Shown here: piece after piece, positions 1 to 11,914 of the stretch
Position numbering within the stretch: the first letter of the stretch is position 1
Layout of the letters: each line of letters opens with the position of its first letter
DNA from: Coprinopsis marcescibilis
Taxonomy: Eukaryota > Basidiomycota > Agaricomycetes > Agaricales > Psathyrellaceae
Length of the DNA: 64,000 nt
Direction of reading: 5' to 3'
NCBI GenBank assembly: GCA_004369085.1
Contig: ML210225.1
Coordinates: 1 to 64,000, forward strand
Notes under the pieces: model-generated
What the model was told of the DNA's origin: nothing
The model's input: only the letters and a program-made list of their open reading frames with translations
Databases searched by the model: none
Made by a program: the position numbers and the translations under genes

Positions 1-1375
1 TAGCTTGGTGCGAACCGGTGACCGGCGAGGCCTACATGGGGCCATTACAACCTCCTCAACCACTGTTTTCATAGATCCGCGATCGTGTCCTGAGCACAAA
101 TGAAGGAGATCGAGATCGTGGTTTCTGCTAGCTGGAAGTTGAGGTGGCTCCGACCGTCAGTCGCTTACGGGATTCGCGGATTAAAACGCCTGTTTGAAGA
201 CCTCGTTTGTAAACGATTAGGAGAGTCTTTCAAAGAGACCTCTGAACCTGTAACTTATGAGCAAGAAGCTATTCTGGGAGACTTATAGATACTGTCATTG
301 AAAGTCAGGATAGACAGAAAAGACCATCATCTGACAGGGAATTCGGACGGACCGATCATATTGACAGCACACCAAAAAGACTTGAAGTCTAGTTTTGTAA
401 GTAAAAGGTTTGTCCTTGGGGTGGCAATTATTCGGGGGAGTTCGGTACGTCGTCAAATGTCCACATGAGACGCTGTATACGTAGCTGCACGGTCTGGATT
501 TGTTGTTGATCTGCTGTAAAGTGTGGACTTTTGATCTCTGTATTTGGCATAGAGCCTGGATTGAGCTAGTCCAGAAACTTGCCTGTCACCTGTATCTTGG
601 TGGCTTTTGGTGGTCAGGCCATTTTCTGAGATGTCGATTGAAGCGGCCTTTGAGTCCTGAGCGCTGAGCAGCCACAGCCAGATGGGGGAGATATATTTCC
701 CAGCCAGGGCTAAAGGTCAGATAAACACGGAACTCTTATGGTCAGGAACTCAAACCACGCACAAGCAAGGGGGCCTTGAGATGGACTGATTAGATCGCAT
801 TCCTTCTGGAGTACGTTCTATCCGAAAGAAACGACGGTGCAGAAACAGGGCAGAAAGCGCCTTTGAAACTGTGTTTGGTCTAATGGTTGAGATAGGACCT
901 GCGCCTTTGAACGCATGGTTGTCTCCCCTGGCTCTCAGGCCCAATGCCCATTGCTAAGGACTCGGGAGCCAGAGCCCGGCAGGGTTGCACATCGTCGCGC
1001 ACGGTCTGCGAGGGAGGCAAGCAAAAGGCGCCCGGATTGTCCCACTATTCGGTCTGAACAAGCCTTGAATCCGTCCCGAATATCGAAATTGTCCGCATTG
1101 ACCTTCGGCCGCAAATACCCAAGCTTCAAATCAATATTGTATTTGCAATTACAATTTCACGTCGAGGAGTAGACTGGTGACGTCGGAAGTGGCGTAGCGT
1201 CCGCAGTAGCCAGTTGGGTGTAAAGAAGCTGGTGACGTGCACGGAGCTTGGGCAGATTACAGAACGCCAAGGATGCGTGCGGATCACAAGCTGCTCCGAT
1301 TTATGGTCTCGTGCGACAATTAACCATCTCTTCATTATCCACAACGACGACCGCGACAACGACGGTGCCCAGCTA
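1..1375. other. No gene supported (upstream of choline kinase)
   Basis: I see no recognisable gene here. An open frame of 62 codons at 100-288 (+) starts with ATG and could be the last exon of a gene beginning outside the window, but it matches no family I know. The open frame that carries the first choline-kinase exon extends upstream to an ATG at 1214. The stretch just before 1376 probably holds the promoter and leader of that gene. Confidence 0.5.
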
Positions 1376-2972
1376 ATGTCCATCATGTCCCCCATAATAT
1401 CTGTTCCATCGCCAACCAACTCGGTCTCAGGCTCCAGAACATGCTCAACAGGCTCCGTGAGCGGTCTCACTGGTTTGCTTATCGGTGCCTCTTCTTCGTC
1501 TCTCAATCTACCAGAGGGTCCTGTCGAACCAGTTAAAGCAGAGGGGATACCCCATGTGAAGCTTAGATTAGAAGCCAGGTGAGATTACCTTTCTCATCTC
1601 CCGAGCAGTCGATCGAAGACAGCCCTAGGCTACCTGACTGCGAGGTGGAGCCCAAATGCCTTATCACGGTTTGATACCACTACAGCCGCATGAAGTGTGG
1701 ATACTAATTACTACTTGACGAATATCTAGACAATATAAAACCCCAGAGTTTGCATCTCGCCTCCTCGGTGTTGCTTCGACTCTCAAGGTTCAAAACTGGA
1801 ACGACAAGACCATCAAATCTGAAAACCTCATTATCCGGAGGATATCAGGAGCACTAACCAACGCAGTATTCTACGTCTACTGCAGAGATTCCCAGACCGT
1901 CCCAAAGCTCCTGCTCCGGATCTATGGCGCTTCATCTGCTGCCCTCATCTCTCGGCCACGCGAACTCCATATCCTTCACAAACTCTCGTCAATCTATCAC
2001 ATTGGACCCATTGTCTACGGCACCTTTGAAAATGGCCGCCTGGAAGAGTATTTTGAATCAACAACTCTCACCGCAGACGATATTCGCGATCCCACCATAA
2101 GCCGTTGGATCGGTGCTCGAATGGCAGAATTCCACTCGGTCGACATATCGGTAGTCAGCCCGCCTTCTGACGCCTCACCAAGTGGTTGGGGAATGAGCTT
2201 GAAAACTACCGTCTCTTCCTGGATGAGTCCAGCACAGGAGGTATTGGCATTGCCTGCTATAAACCCCACTGACCGTCAAGAACTCGATCTGGCAAGATTC
2301 GACAAGGAATGGAAAATATATATGCATTGGGTCTCCAGAATACAGGACAAACATTCTGGAAGCAACATCGTATTCGCCCATAACGATACCCAATACGGAA
2401 ACCTTTTAAGACTGTCGGACACGATCAAGGTCGCAGATGAACACCGTCAGGTAAGGTTTATACACCCTCTTCACACATGTCCCACATTAACGCCGTCTAT
2501 TTCACCACCCCACTCCACTAATTCATTCGACATATACCCACAACAGCTGATCGTCGTAGACTTTGAATACGCAGGCCCCAATCCCGCAGCATACGATATC
2601 GCCAACCACTTCCACGAACGCACCGCAAACTACCACGGGCCCACACCCCACCTTCTCGACCGCTCACGCTATCCCACGTTCGCGGAGCGCCGAAACTTTT
2701 ATTCTGCGTACATCCACCACTCCACCATGCTGGGGGAAGATACCACGTTCGAAAAATCCGAATTCGAACAACTGATCGCAGCACTCGATTACCAAGTCCG
2801 TATCTGGAGCCCGGCCTCGCACGCAATGTGGGCGATCTGGGGGATCGTACAGGCTCGAGAAGATGCGGAGAATAATGTGCAAGAAGCAGAGTTTGATTAT
2901 ATCGGTTATGCGAAGGGTCGCATGGCTTATTTCCGCCAGGAAATCCTGGAACTTGGGGTCGTGCAGCGGTAG
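1376..2972 (+). CDS. Choline/ethanolamine kinase
   Basis: This enzyme phosphorylates choline or ethanolamine with ATP, the first step of the Kennedy pathway to phosphatidylcholine and phosphatidylethanolamine. My model is exons 1376-1578, 1730-2450 and 2547-2972, giving 449 residues, about the usual length. The kinase core shows the Brenner-type motif VFAHNDTQYGNLL (HNDxxxxN, catalytic Asp) followed by IVVDFEYAG, the metal-binding DFE-like motif. Upstream sequence such as LLLRIYG and the IGPIVYGTF stretch fits the N-lobe of the family. Intron 1 is 151 nt. Intron 2 is 96 nt, a multiple of three with no in-frame stop, so an intron-retaining reading frame stays open. I chose the ATG at 1376; an in-frame ATG at 1214 would add 54 residues that do not look like the family. 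Choline versus ethanolamine preference cannot be decided from sequence. Confidence 0.9.
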
Positions 2973-3846
2973 TTTGTTCGACGGCCTCGTGGAGATGTTC
3001 CCTCTTCTTACACCATCGTGGATGGTACTTGTTGTCTGTTAACTTGTGTGCAGATCTCCAGACTATACCGTATATATTCCTCTTCATTCCACGCATTATA
3101 TAGTTCACGATCTCTTGATGCATACTTTTTGGGTATTTACCTGTTTGTTTTGCTATCTGAATTGAATTCGACTTTCAAACCGACTCTCCTCCAACAATGT
3201 GCTTCCAGGGTCCCTTCGAGATGTATTGTATGTCATATTTATTCTACAGGTGTTTGAGTCAAGATATTGTGTCCAGAAGGAACACTGAAAGAATAATGAA
3301 ATGGATGGAATAAACAACATATTGCGACTGGGGTGATTGACGAAATGCAAATGCAATCATGACAAGAAAAGCAAGTTAGTAAACCTGTATCAACAAAACG
3401 CATTTTGAGTGGAGAAAGAGCAACCAAAAGACGAGAAAACAGGATAGGAAACAAGGGATAGGTGTCGTGACACAGAAGTACAGAGAGATAGAAGGTGGTT
3501 GATCCTACCCATCAGCAAAGTGAAAACTATAGCACAGCGATTGAGGGATATAGTCAGAAATGAAAAAGCAAATGAAGCAAAGAAGGGAGGTTGTAACTTG
3601 GCATGTGATGAAGTAGAAAAATGTCCGACCAAGCGGCAGCATATAACAGTGAAGCCAAAAAGGAGAACAGAAGGTCAATGTTGAAACAGATTTATGGTTG
3701 TGGGTTGGGCATATCCAGTTCAAGACGATTGTGTATGGGGAGTTTGTAGTCGTGTCGTTACTGTAGTTTTTGCGAGCAAGAGAAACAGAGATGGAGGGGA
3801 TATAAATCAAGTTGTTGTGCGTCACGTCGTGATACCGAGAGCCAAA
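2973..3846. other. Convergent 3' intergenic region
   Basis: This 870-bp region lies between the ends of two convergent genes. It is AT-rich, carries no coherent coding signal, and probably holds the 3' untranslated regions of both. Confidence 0.5.
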
Positions 3847-6276
3847 TTACGCCCATGTCTTTTCATGGAGGCGGTTTGCGCTCACGGCGATGTCGTTAGA
3901 GGACCAAGGCGAGTCCCCAGCCGGGCTAGATCCATGCGGGAAGGCTGAATTCACCAAGTTGCTGCGAACGAGGCTGCTCCAGTTTCCGGCACTACCGCCA
4001 CGGACATGTCTAGATGAGGCCGAACCGATGGAGGACCCAGTGGTCGGCGTAGTAGCATTGTTATGGTCAGCTGAGTTAAGACCATGAGATCCCCCTGTTG
4101 GGGGTGGCGAAGGGTAGCTCAAGTCAAGCTCTCCGCTGAACGAATGTCTAGGATTGGAATGAGATGCATGTCCCTTTTTTGGTCCCTGCTGTTGCTGTGT
4201 ATCATGATAATGATCGGAGGAAGGAATGGGGTCAATCAGTTTGCGGCAGAGTCGGAAAGACGATGGAATGTGACGTACGTTATACCCAACGATCTCACGG
4301 CGTGCAGCCGCGTTGTACCGACCAAGGTCAGGCCCAGCTGTAACAGGAGCGGGCGATTTAGGCCTGATAGATTCAGGAGCAGGCAGCATGATGCCGTTGC
4401 TCGCGAAGGAAGGATATGCAGATTTGTTCTGCTGCTTGACAGATGTCCCGTCCAGGACGGATGTATCGACTCTCAAAGATCCAGTCGGGGGACGGGCGTT
4501 GAATTGGAAGCTACTTCCGTTCGTATTTCCGTTGGTGGGTGTGGCCTCGATCGAGGCTGAAACGGAGCCGGAGCTATTGCTGTTGCCGCCGTTGTTATTC
4601 TTGATACGAGCGAGAATTGATGTAGTTGAGCCTTCATTAGGATCGCTGTTGGTACTCATTGACCGAGCACGTCCATCAGGCTGAGAACTGGTTGTCGATT
4701 CCGTTGCGGAAGGCACACCGGGAGGCGTTGCAGCCGAGGTTGGGAGCTCTGTGTGAATGAAGCAACATCTCTTGCCATAAGGACAGGACCCAGAAACCCA
4801 GAATGTCTAGCGTGACTAATATCAGCAAGCAGCCAACCAGCGGCAGACATATACACCACTCACCCTGCAAATCTCAGTCTTGTACTGTCGGGCGGAGTAA
4901 CAGGGTCAATGAATTGATCAGGATTGCGTGCAGAACAAGCAGCTTACCTTGGGATGCCTTTGAACCCTTCTAAGCTCATCTTCGCCATGGGCGAACTGGC
5001 ATTTGGTGCCGTAGCGGCAACTACCCTTCTCCTCCCAGCTACGGCATAATTCGGTCTTGTAAAGACCAAGCTTGCGATTGTTGGAACTGGGACCCAGACC
5101 TCCGCCCGTGCTGGTTGGGCTGATAGACTGGGAGGCATCAGGGTTCGCTTGAGGCTGCTGAGTTAATGGTGGTGCTGGCATGTTGTAAGGGCCCGTATAC
5201 TGAGGCTGTACACGGCCAGCCATCAGCTGTGTAACGTCCTGAGCACCGTAGTAACCATTGGCGTAGAGCATGCCTGGCGGAGGCGCAAACATTCCCGGCG
5301 CGAACTGCATGTTACTGTTCAAGACAGCGAGAGCTGCTGCATCCCGAAGAGACGAAGGATCGGAGGCAGAGTGATGATGGGTTGCACGGAACACGCCATG
5401 TTGTTGCTGGACGCGGTTTAACGCTGGGTGGTTGTCATGGCCAGCGCCGGGAAGCATCATGTCATACAGTTGCTGTGTGTTTCCAAGGGAAAGGTGTGGC
5501 GTATGACCTGCATAAGGATGAGGCCCTCCACCGGGTACCATTCCTTGTTGAAAGACCCTAGGGGATTGACGATAGCCCATTGGTTGTACACCATTAGCGC
5601 CAGGGATGTACGATGGATGAGGGACCGGGAGGCCGTACTCTCGCTGCTGGCTGTACTCTTCATCTCGCTCGAGTTGATGCTGTGTGTTGCGGATGTCGTA
5701 GGCGCTGGGTGCTTGGAGCGGTTGCGGTCGATGCACGTGGTTGTGTGCAAGCGAAGGGTAAGATAGCTGCTCTGCAGGTTGAACCCAATGCTGCTGCTCA
5801 TCGCTCCCAACCTGTGAGAGACGACGCAGGTCGGCGTTGGACAGACTTCCGCTGAACGAGCGAGGGCGTTCCTTTGCCTCGATGTTCAATGCAACGCCCT
5901 GGATGATAGCCGGGATATCGGGGTTCAGACGTTTATTGACGACTGGTCCGTGCGAACTGGCGCTATCAATGGAGGAGCCCCTGGAGTGGGAGGAGCTGAT
6001 CTGGCGCTCAGAGGACTCTGGTGACGAAGAGGAGGAGATTGCATCAAGGGGCGATTCTGTATTGCGCTGGGCGACGTTGGCCACGATGATCTTGGACTTT
6101 GGGGGTGTACGAACGGGCACGATGTCCTCCGGGGTGTTGGCAGAGACCTCTGCTATCTTGAGACGGACCATTTCGTCTGCGAGGTCCCAGCCAGCGGTGG
6201 TGGCGGAGGCGTCGACGAGGTTGTTGTTGATAACCCGCCAGCGCTGGTCGTTATTTTCGGCAGTTCGTGCAGGCAT
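3847..6276 (-). CDS. TIS11/tristetraprolin-type tandem CCCH zinc-finger protein
   Basis: Predicted AU-rich-element mRNA-binding protein that promotes mRNA decay (relatives: yeast Cth1/Cth2, S. pombe Zfs1, animal TTP). My exons on the minus strand are 6276-4948, 4884-4864 and 4806-3847, all phase 0, giving 769 residues. The first finger follows [18 protein letters not shown] and continues to CQFAH. The second reads YKTEICR then [18 protein letters not shown]. The (Y)KTE lead-in before each finger and the HPK junction between them are family hallmarks. The middle exon is only 21 nt and encodes exactly YKTEICR, so skipping it removes the first cysteine of finger 2 without a frameshift. The N-terminal 400 residues and C-terminal 290 residues are low-complexity, rich in Gln, Pro, Ser and Asn. 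It is far longer than animal TTP, mainly through these disordered flanks. Confidence 0.92.
4864..4884 (-). other. 21-nt microexon in the TIS11-type gene
   Basis: The exon TAC-AAG...TGC-AGG encodes YKTEICR. It lies between a 63-nt intron (4885-4947, GTAAGC...CAG) and a 57-nt intron (4807-4863, GTGAGT...TAG). It holds the lead-in and first cysteine of the second CCCH finger. Confidence 0.85.
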
Positions 6277-9200
6277 GCTCTGGTGGGGCGGGGTACGTTA
6301 GGGGAACTGTAGAATAGATCTGGCCAATATGGATAAAGATATTTCAAGATTTGAAAGGTCGTGACAAGAGGAGGAAGGAGCTGGATAATTAATCAGTAAG
6401 GGAAGTAGATATAGACGTTAGTGGTCGTGAGCAGAGAGCGCAGCTTAAGAAGGCGCGAGGCAGACGGCAGGCAATCTGCTCATGCTTTTGATCGCACGCA
6501 ACGTGCCCTCCTTCTTCTCCAATTACATTTAATTCTATCCATTTCCTCTCATCTCCAGCCAGATTATCGATCAGATGTATTCAATCCCTCAAGACATACC
6601 GTTTCTACAAAAAATCTATACGGACTGCATTCGTTGCAACTGCACACTTGAAACTCCGACTTCACCTCCAATCAAACCACAGCCTTGCTCGCCCGTCTTC
6701 CTCCTTTCTCCCACCATCCTCCTCCATTTCATCTCAGTCGCTGAGCCCACTCTTCATCCATCCACAGGCTGCATGCGCATGCATGTTCAACACGTGTTGT
6801 CCCTGGGGCGACGGTGAAAACAATAATTCGCCGATTAGTCCACTTTGATCAAAACATGTTTGATTGATCTGCCTCAGCGCCTCGGGCCACCTGCCATCAC
6901 CCACAATTAGCGTCAATTTGTGGTGTTAGCGAGCTCGTATATCCCTATCTTTGCAAGCTATACCTTGCCCAGAAAACGAGGTAAAATGTGGCCAAGGCGC
7001 TTGATCATGATCATCTTTACGGTTGTTTGAAGATTTGCTTGAGTCCCTCGATCCAATCTGATAGAACCGCACCGCTATCGATGGCAAACGGCTAGAGATG
7101 TCTGCTAGACCATCGATAAAGCGGGTTAAATGTCGACCCTCCTGCACCTTGGACCCGGTTGTCTCTTGCTTTTCCTGACTTATGAACCCTTTCCGAAGTT
7201 TTCGAGTCCCCAGCATATTGCTTTCATTCTGTACCCTGGAACGTTGCAGGCTATATCTTTGCTTCTTTCTTCCACTTTTAGACCACCATTTACAAAGTCA
7301 TCGGCGTGTGCTTCGGGCCTCAGGCCTCAACTGCTACGGAATCCCTTCTGCAGGCGATGAATTCCACATTCCTCTTGTTATTCGCCTTTGTATTCTATGG
7401 CCAAATATCGGTCCGCCCATCCGCCTTTTGACAAGGTCGCGCCTCTTTTAGAGACACTTGTGAGCTATCATTTGTCATGGTACCCGCCTCGTGTTCGAAA
7501 CTCGGCCGCTCATCTCCCTGCAATGAGGGCCACATTTTCGGGGCCAAAAAATCTAAGCAAAATCCATGAACAAAGTTTGCATCTTATCTACGGATTCTGG
7601 GAGCACCCCTACTTAACATTTTGTGCCGTTGTAAACCCATCTAAATATGAAAAGTTTGTTAAAGTATTTACAAATCATTTTGGAAACCTACAGATATCAG
7701 GCCCCCACTCAAGGTGCTCATGTCTCTCCCAGCCATAGTGACCGTTACCACCTTGGGCCAGGCTGCACTATTATGGGACTTTAAGAACTCAACATAAATC
7801 CCTCAACAAATGTAACCTATTGTCCAAGGTTTTTGATGGTGCAGGACTTATTGTTTGAGGTTGACATTTGGGCCACCCAGAAATGCGCACCGGAATGTCG
7901 TATTTGAGGAAGCATTTTTGAAGAGACTAAATAGATCCATCGCTGCAGTGTACCGTAAGACAGTCTCCTTTTGACTTGAAAAGATCGTATTCGAGCTAAT
8001 AATATCTGTAACCTAACTCTACTAGCACCTTGTCAGGTTCAACTCTGGGGTACTTGCATGATTGACCCCATCCAAAATAGTCACAGTTGCAGGTGCCGGG
8101 TTCCTAGTCATGACCTGTGACGGCACGCTTGTTAGGGCGGGTATTACCCTGTAATCATTTTACTTGACTTGGACCCCTCAAACCACTCAGTTTACACGCC
8201 ACTGAACTCGGGTATGACTCTTTTTTTTTGCTAAGGTAGTCATTATCCGTGACTATTACATGACAGGTGGACTCTGCACTTCCGACATACGTCACTGTCC
8301 GTCGGGCGGTCGTGCCAATTGGTACGTTCGATGCGGTATAACCAAAACAACCCTCATCTAACCAATACTGTGCTGACAGGGTCTAGTCCAAGTCTCCGTC
8401 GATACCGTATTGTTTGTACAACCTTTCAGAATGTGACTCGTCAAAAATGTCGGAGGGAAGGTATGTCTCGTGTTACCCGTACCAATCGCTTTGATCAAGG
8501 ACCCTCTCCTTGCCGTGATCACGAGTCCGCACATGAAGCTATGCGGTCGTGTGCAGGAAAGGACATTCAAGTTGACGTACGACGCAAACACCATAACCTC
8601 AGCTTTTGAGACGGGTTTTATCGTTTACCCTTCACTTGAGCCGCCCGAAAGAGATCGTGCACAATGACATCAACAAACTTCCCTAGGTCGCCCTACCCAC
8701 TGAACATGGCGTTTCGAACCATGCGAGATGTGAAAGTGAGTGATCGGCCCCCTTGCGAAGTTGGAGGCTTACTCGCACAGATTTCACAAGCTTTCATTTC
8801 GTAGGAGTTGGTCCAACTTCCCGCCACCCGGTTGCGGAACCGGTACGAGCTCGGTGGAGTCTTCCAGAGTGGTATAAACACGGATTGAGACGAGTGAGAA
8901 AGAACTTGACGTCGGCGGTGGGCAATGACAGAGCCCAATATACCCGCGACATATGCGATGTACGTAGCACCACTCGTGCTTTCATTAACAGTTTTAAGTT
9001 TGATTCCATATGTTCGAGCCCCTGTCCCTTATTCAAGCTAAACCAAAGTCTATCTCCAAGTGCAGGGTCGGTCTCGTGGGTGGTCAGAACCGCATGGCAG
9101 TCATTCAATACACAAAAGGCTCGAATTTTCGAAGAACGGACTTTGCATGCCGTACTAAGACGTCCAGACAGTCGGCTCATAACGTGAGTTCGTCACTTGT

Positions 9201-11272
9201 CCCGGCCGAGATAGGGAAAAATGACATCAGCAACGAGATATGAAGGAGGTCGCCGTCAAGCGCTCGAGACTTGTCCATGTATGGACGCGAGCGCTGTGAA
9301 CACTCAACTCCACACATGACTTCATTTGCACGCTGGATTGTCACCGTCTATGCCCATAATACCATCTACAGATTCTGCACGAAAGCAAGAACGAAAGGTA
9401 CAAAGACGATCGAACAAGTGGCGTGCAGGATTTCGACGAAGTGACAACTTTCAGGATTTTTCGACTTGAACCCTGGATTTAAACCCTGGATGCCCTTAAT
9501 ATCGGGTCCCGGTAAGCACTTTCGCCTTCCTACTGACTTTTTAAACTTTTAAACCGTATTCTCGTTTCCTTTTTCTCTTTCTCAACACATTCCGAACTCT
9601 AATTTAGTAAGCGAAATGAACGCTGAAATGAACTTCAGGTGGATTGGGACGACTCCGACACACGTCGAGAAATGTTATCACCATGCCATCTTCATTTCGA
9701 GCCACTTAAATGAAATGACCCTCTCTACTTGGAACAGCCGATTTGCCCTCAGATGGGATTCAAACATTCAGCCTCTCGTTCACGTCCTTGTGCATCGTCG
9801 ATTCGTCCCCCGTGGAGCGTTTTGCCCTTGCGCTTCGATCATGATTCATCGTTATCATCGAAGAAAAAAGTTGCTGGAAACCCATATCTAATCTAGATCA
9901 CCACCGCCACTCCCGAGAGCAATGATAACCCTTGATCTCCATACATGCGACATGTCCCCTCTCCTTCTTCAGACTTCTCGGGATTTGTACCTATTAAAAC
10001 ATATCACTGAGCTACTGGCTGACTTCCGTTTTTGTGTTTTCATCCTACAAGACCTGAATTTTATGATGGATGTGTGACTTGAGTTGACTCTTCAAGCGCG
10101 TCATTAATAACGCACTGAGTACCAAGAACCCTCAAGATCTCCATCCCAGTCACTTGACGCTTCCCGTCCTGTTCGCCTGTGTACGAGCGGAACGGACGCC
10201 GTCGCTACTTGTTGATATCGCGCGCTCCAAGTCGCTTTGTTTCTTTCAGACCTTTCTGCAGAACAAAGAAGTCAGTATTGTGACGGCGAACACCTAGACG
10301 GAATTGGCGGCTTTCAGACCTTCAGAGACTCGTGGTCTGATCTGGTGACTGAACGTATGGAACGCGTGCAACGGCCGAACTGTGTACGAGCACCTCATAA
10401 TTCCGCGATCTCCCATTTCGAACGGATAAGGGATGTACTATCTACCTGAGATAGCTTATGTCTTTACAGATCGCTGGTAGTCTGCTAGGAAAAGAAGACA
10501 CCCCTTCTAATGACAAATGTCGCGAACTGAAGAAGGCTACTCATGAATTCATTTGTATGTGGCCTCGATCGATTGAGCTTTGTACGTATATCCATTCCTT
10601 ACGATCTCGGAACAGTTGCTGGCCAATAGCGCTTGTTTAGTACTTTGGTAACTAAACTCCATGCAAGTCAAGGTACGTGTTCAGCTAACGATGGACTGGT
10701 ACCCCAAAATGTACCAATTGACCAGGCTAAAAAGTCTCCAAGGAAACATACGACCCCACGATCAAAACTGACTGCCCGGAATTCGACAGAAATCAGCAGG
10801 TTGTGCCCAATTAACTGCCAAACTCGTTATAAACCTTCAAAGCTTATAGCAGAAGATATCTAAAGGTTGTCACCATTTCTGACAAGACAGGCAATCGCGC
10901 ACCAAGGACACGGTCACCGCAAGGAACACAACCTGGGACGGTAAATTTAATGAGGCGTCAACTCATTTGCTACCGGTGAGAATACGAGAGCTCAGAGAGC
11001 GGTGGGACTCATGGCAAAGCTTGCCGCGAGGCTGATTGGACCTTTAAGTTCGGATATACGGAATGGATTTCATAGCAAGTGTACAGTGGACTTCGTCTGT
11101 TTTCGTGTGAATGAGCGAGTTCTCGGTTCGCTTCTTTACAGCGTACGAGGGATGGAAAAATGGAGGCGATAGGTACAGATAGCGTACGGTGATGGCGAAA
11201 AGAGACTGTGTGCGAAGAGAAATGTGAAATGCACCCCAGAATCCAACGGAGCAGGAACGTGTATCAAACAAG
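6277..11272. other. Gene-poor region with scattered coding-like fragments
   Basis: No complete gene can be supported over 5 kb. The part near 6277-6900 is CT-rich on the plus strand and probably holds the promoter and leader of the TIS11-type gene. At 8280-8670, 8820-9190 and 10450-10600 (+) there are short open stretches bounded by plausible splice signals, for example CTTTACAG before 10471 and GTACGT after the stretch. Their frames could not be joined into a model without stops. These may be a rapidly evolving gene, a decayed gene or chance. Confidence 0.4.
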
Positions 11273-11838
11273 ATGCAATCGGATCTTCTTCGACGCACGC
11301 AGCTGCAGCGCGAGGCCAGGGTCGGGCAGGGCTTCCGGGCAATTTTCATCTTTGGCTACTACGCTAACCTCCATCCATTCATTTTTGGCGTGGCGCAAAG
11401 TCATGTTTATCAAGACGCTTCCGACAAACAAGCCTTCCATGCGATACGTTCATCACTCTGCCTAGAAATAGATAAAAGAGGTGAGCAGGTTTAGACGAAA
11501 AGTAAAGCAAACCGGTGTTTAAATGTCAGTGTTGCTGATTTCTCGGTTGCATTACAAACAACAAAGTAGCATTACTGGCCGTGGCGCAGGAAACTGGTGC
11601 GGGCCCTGTTGGACATGGGGCCTTTCAAGAAATTGTGGATATATCTCGATGGACAGCGAATATGTTTCCCGAGAAATTGGCTGCGCAGCTGACGAAGATG
11701 ACAGCAGTGAGGCAGAAGAAAACGCGAAGGTATGTACATACAAACCTGGTATCAACTCTCGTCATCTTGAAAATGACGAAGAAACAAGCGCCATTGGTAC
11801 ATGAATTGTCCTGCCAAAAGTCATCCAATAGACACTGA
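11273..11838 (+). CDS. Small unrecognised protein, three exons
   Basis: I do not recognise the family. My model is exons 11273-11480, 11567-11729 and 11832-11838, giving 125 residues. Two long exons join in phase (AGA-G to TA) across a GTGAGC...AAAG intron of 86 nt. The encoded sequence looks protein-like, with a hydrophobic aromatic stretch (FRAIFIFGYYANLHPFIFG) in the first exon, and a Gly-rich turn followed by an amphipathic, basic tail in the second. The last coding exon is 7 nt in this model and is the weakest part. Extra upstream exons are possible, since the frame stays open to a possible acceptor (CACCCCAG) near 11239. It converges on BLM10, ending about 70 bp from that gene's stop. 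Confidence 0.45.
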
Positions 11839-11906
11839 TTCGTACATGCAATCTGATACAAAGCTGATATTGAGTAATGCTTGTAAGTTGTTGATAATTC
11901 CGCGGT

Positions 11907-11914
11907 TCAAGCAT
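11907..11914 (-). other. BLM10: 8-nt terminal coding exon of BLM10
   Basis: The exon reads ATGCTTGA after a 60-nt intron (11915-11974, GTCAGT...CGCAG). Joined to the preceding TCGTATT it gives Ser-Tyr-Tyr-Ala-stop, the expected proteasome-docking tail. Confidence 0.8.
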
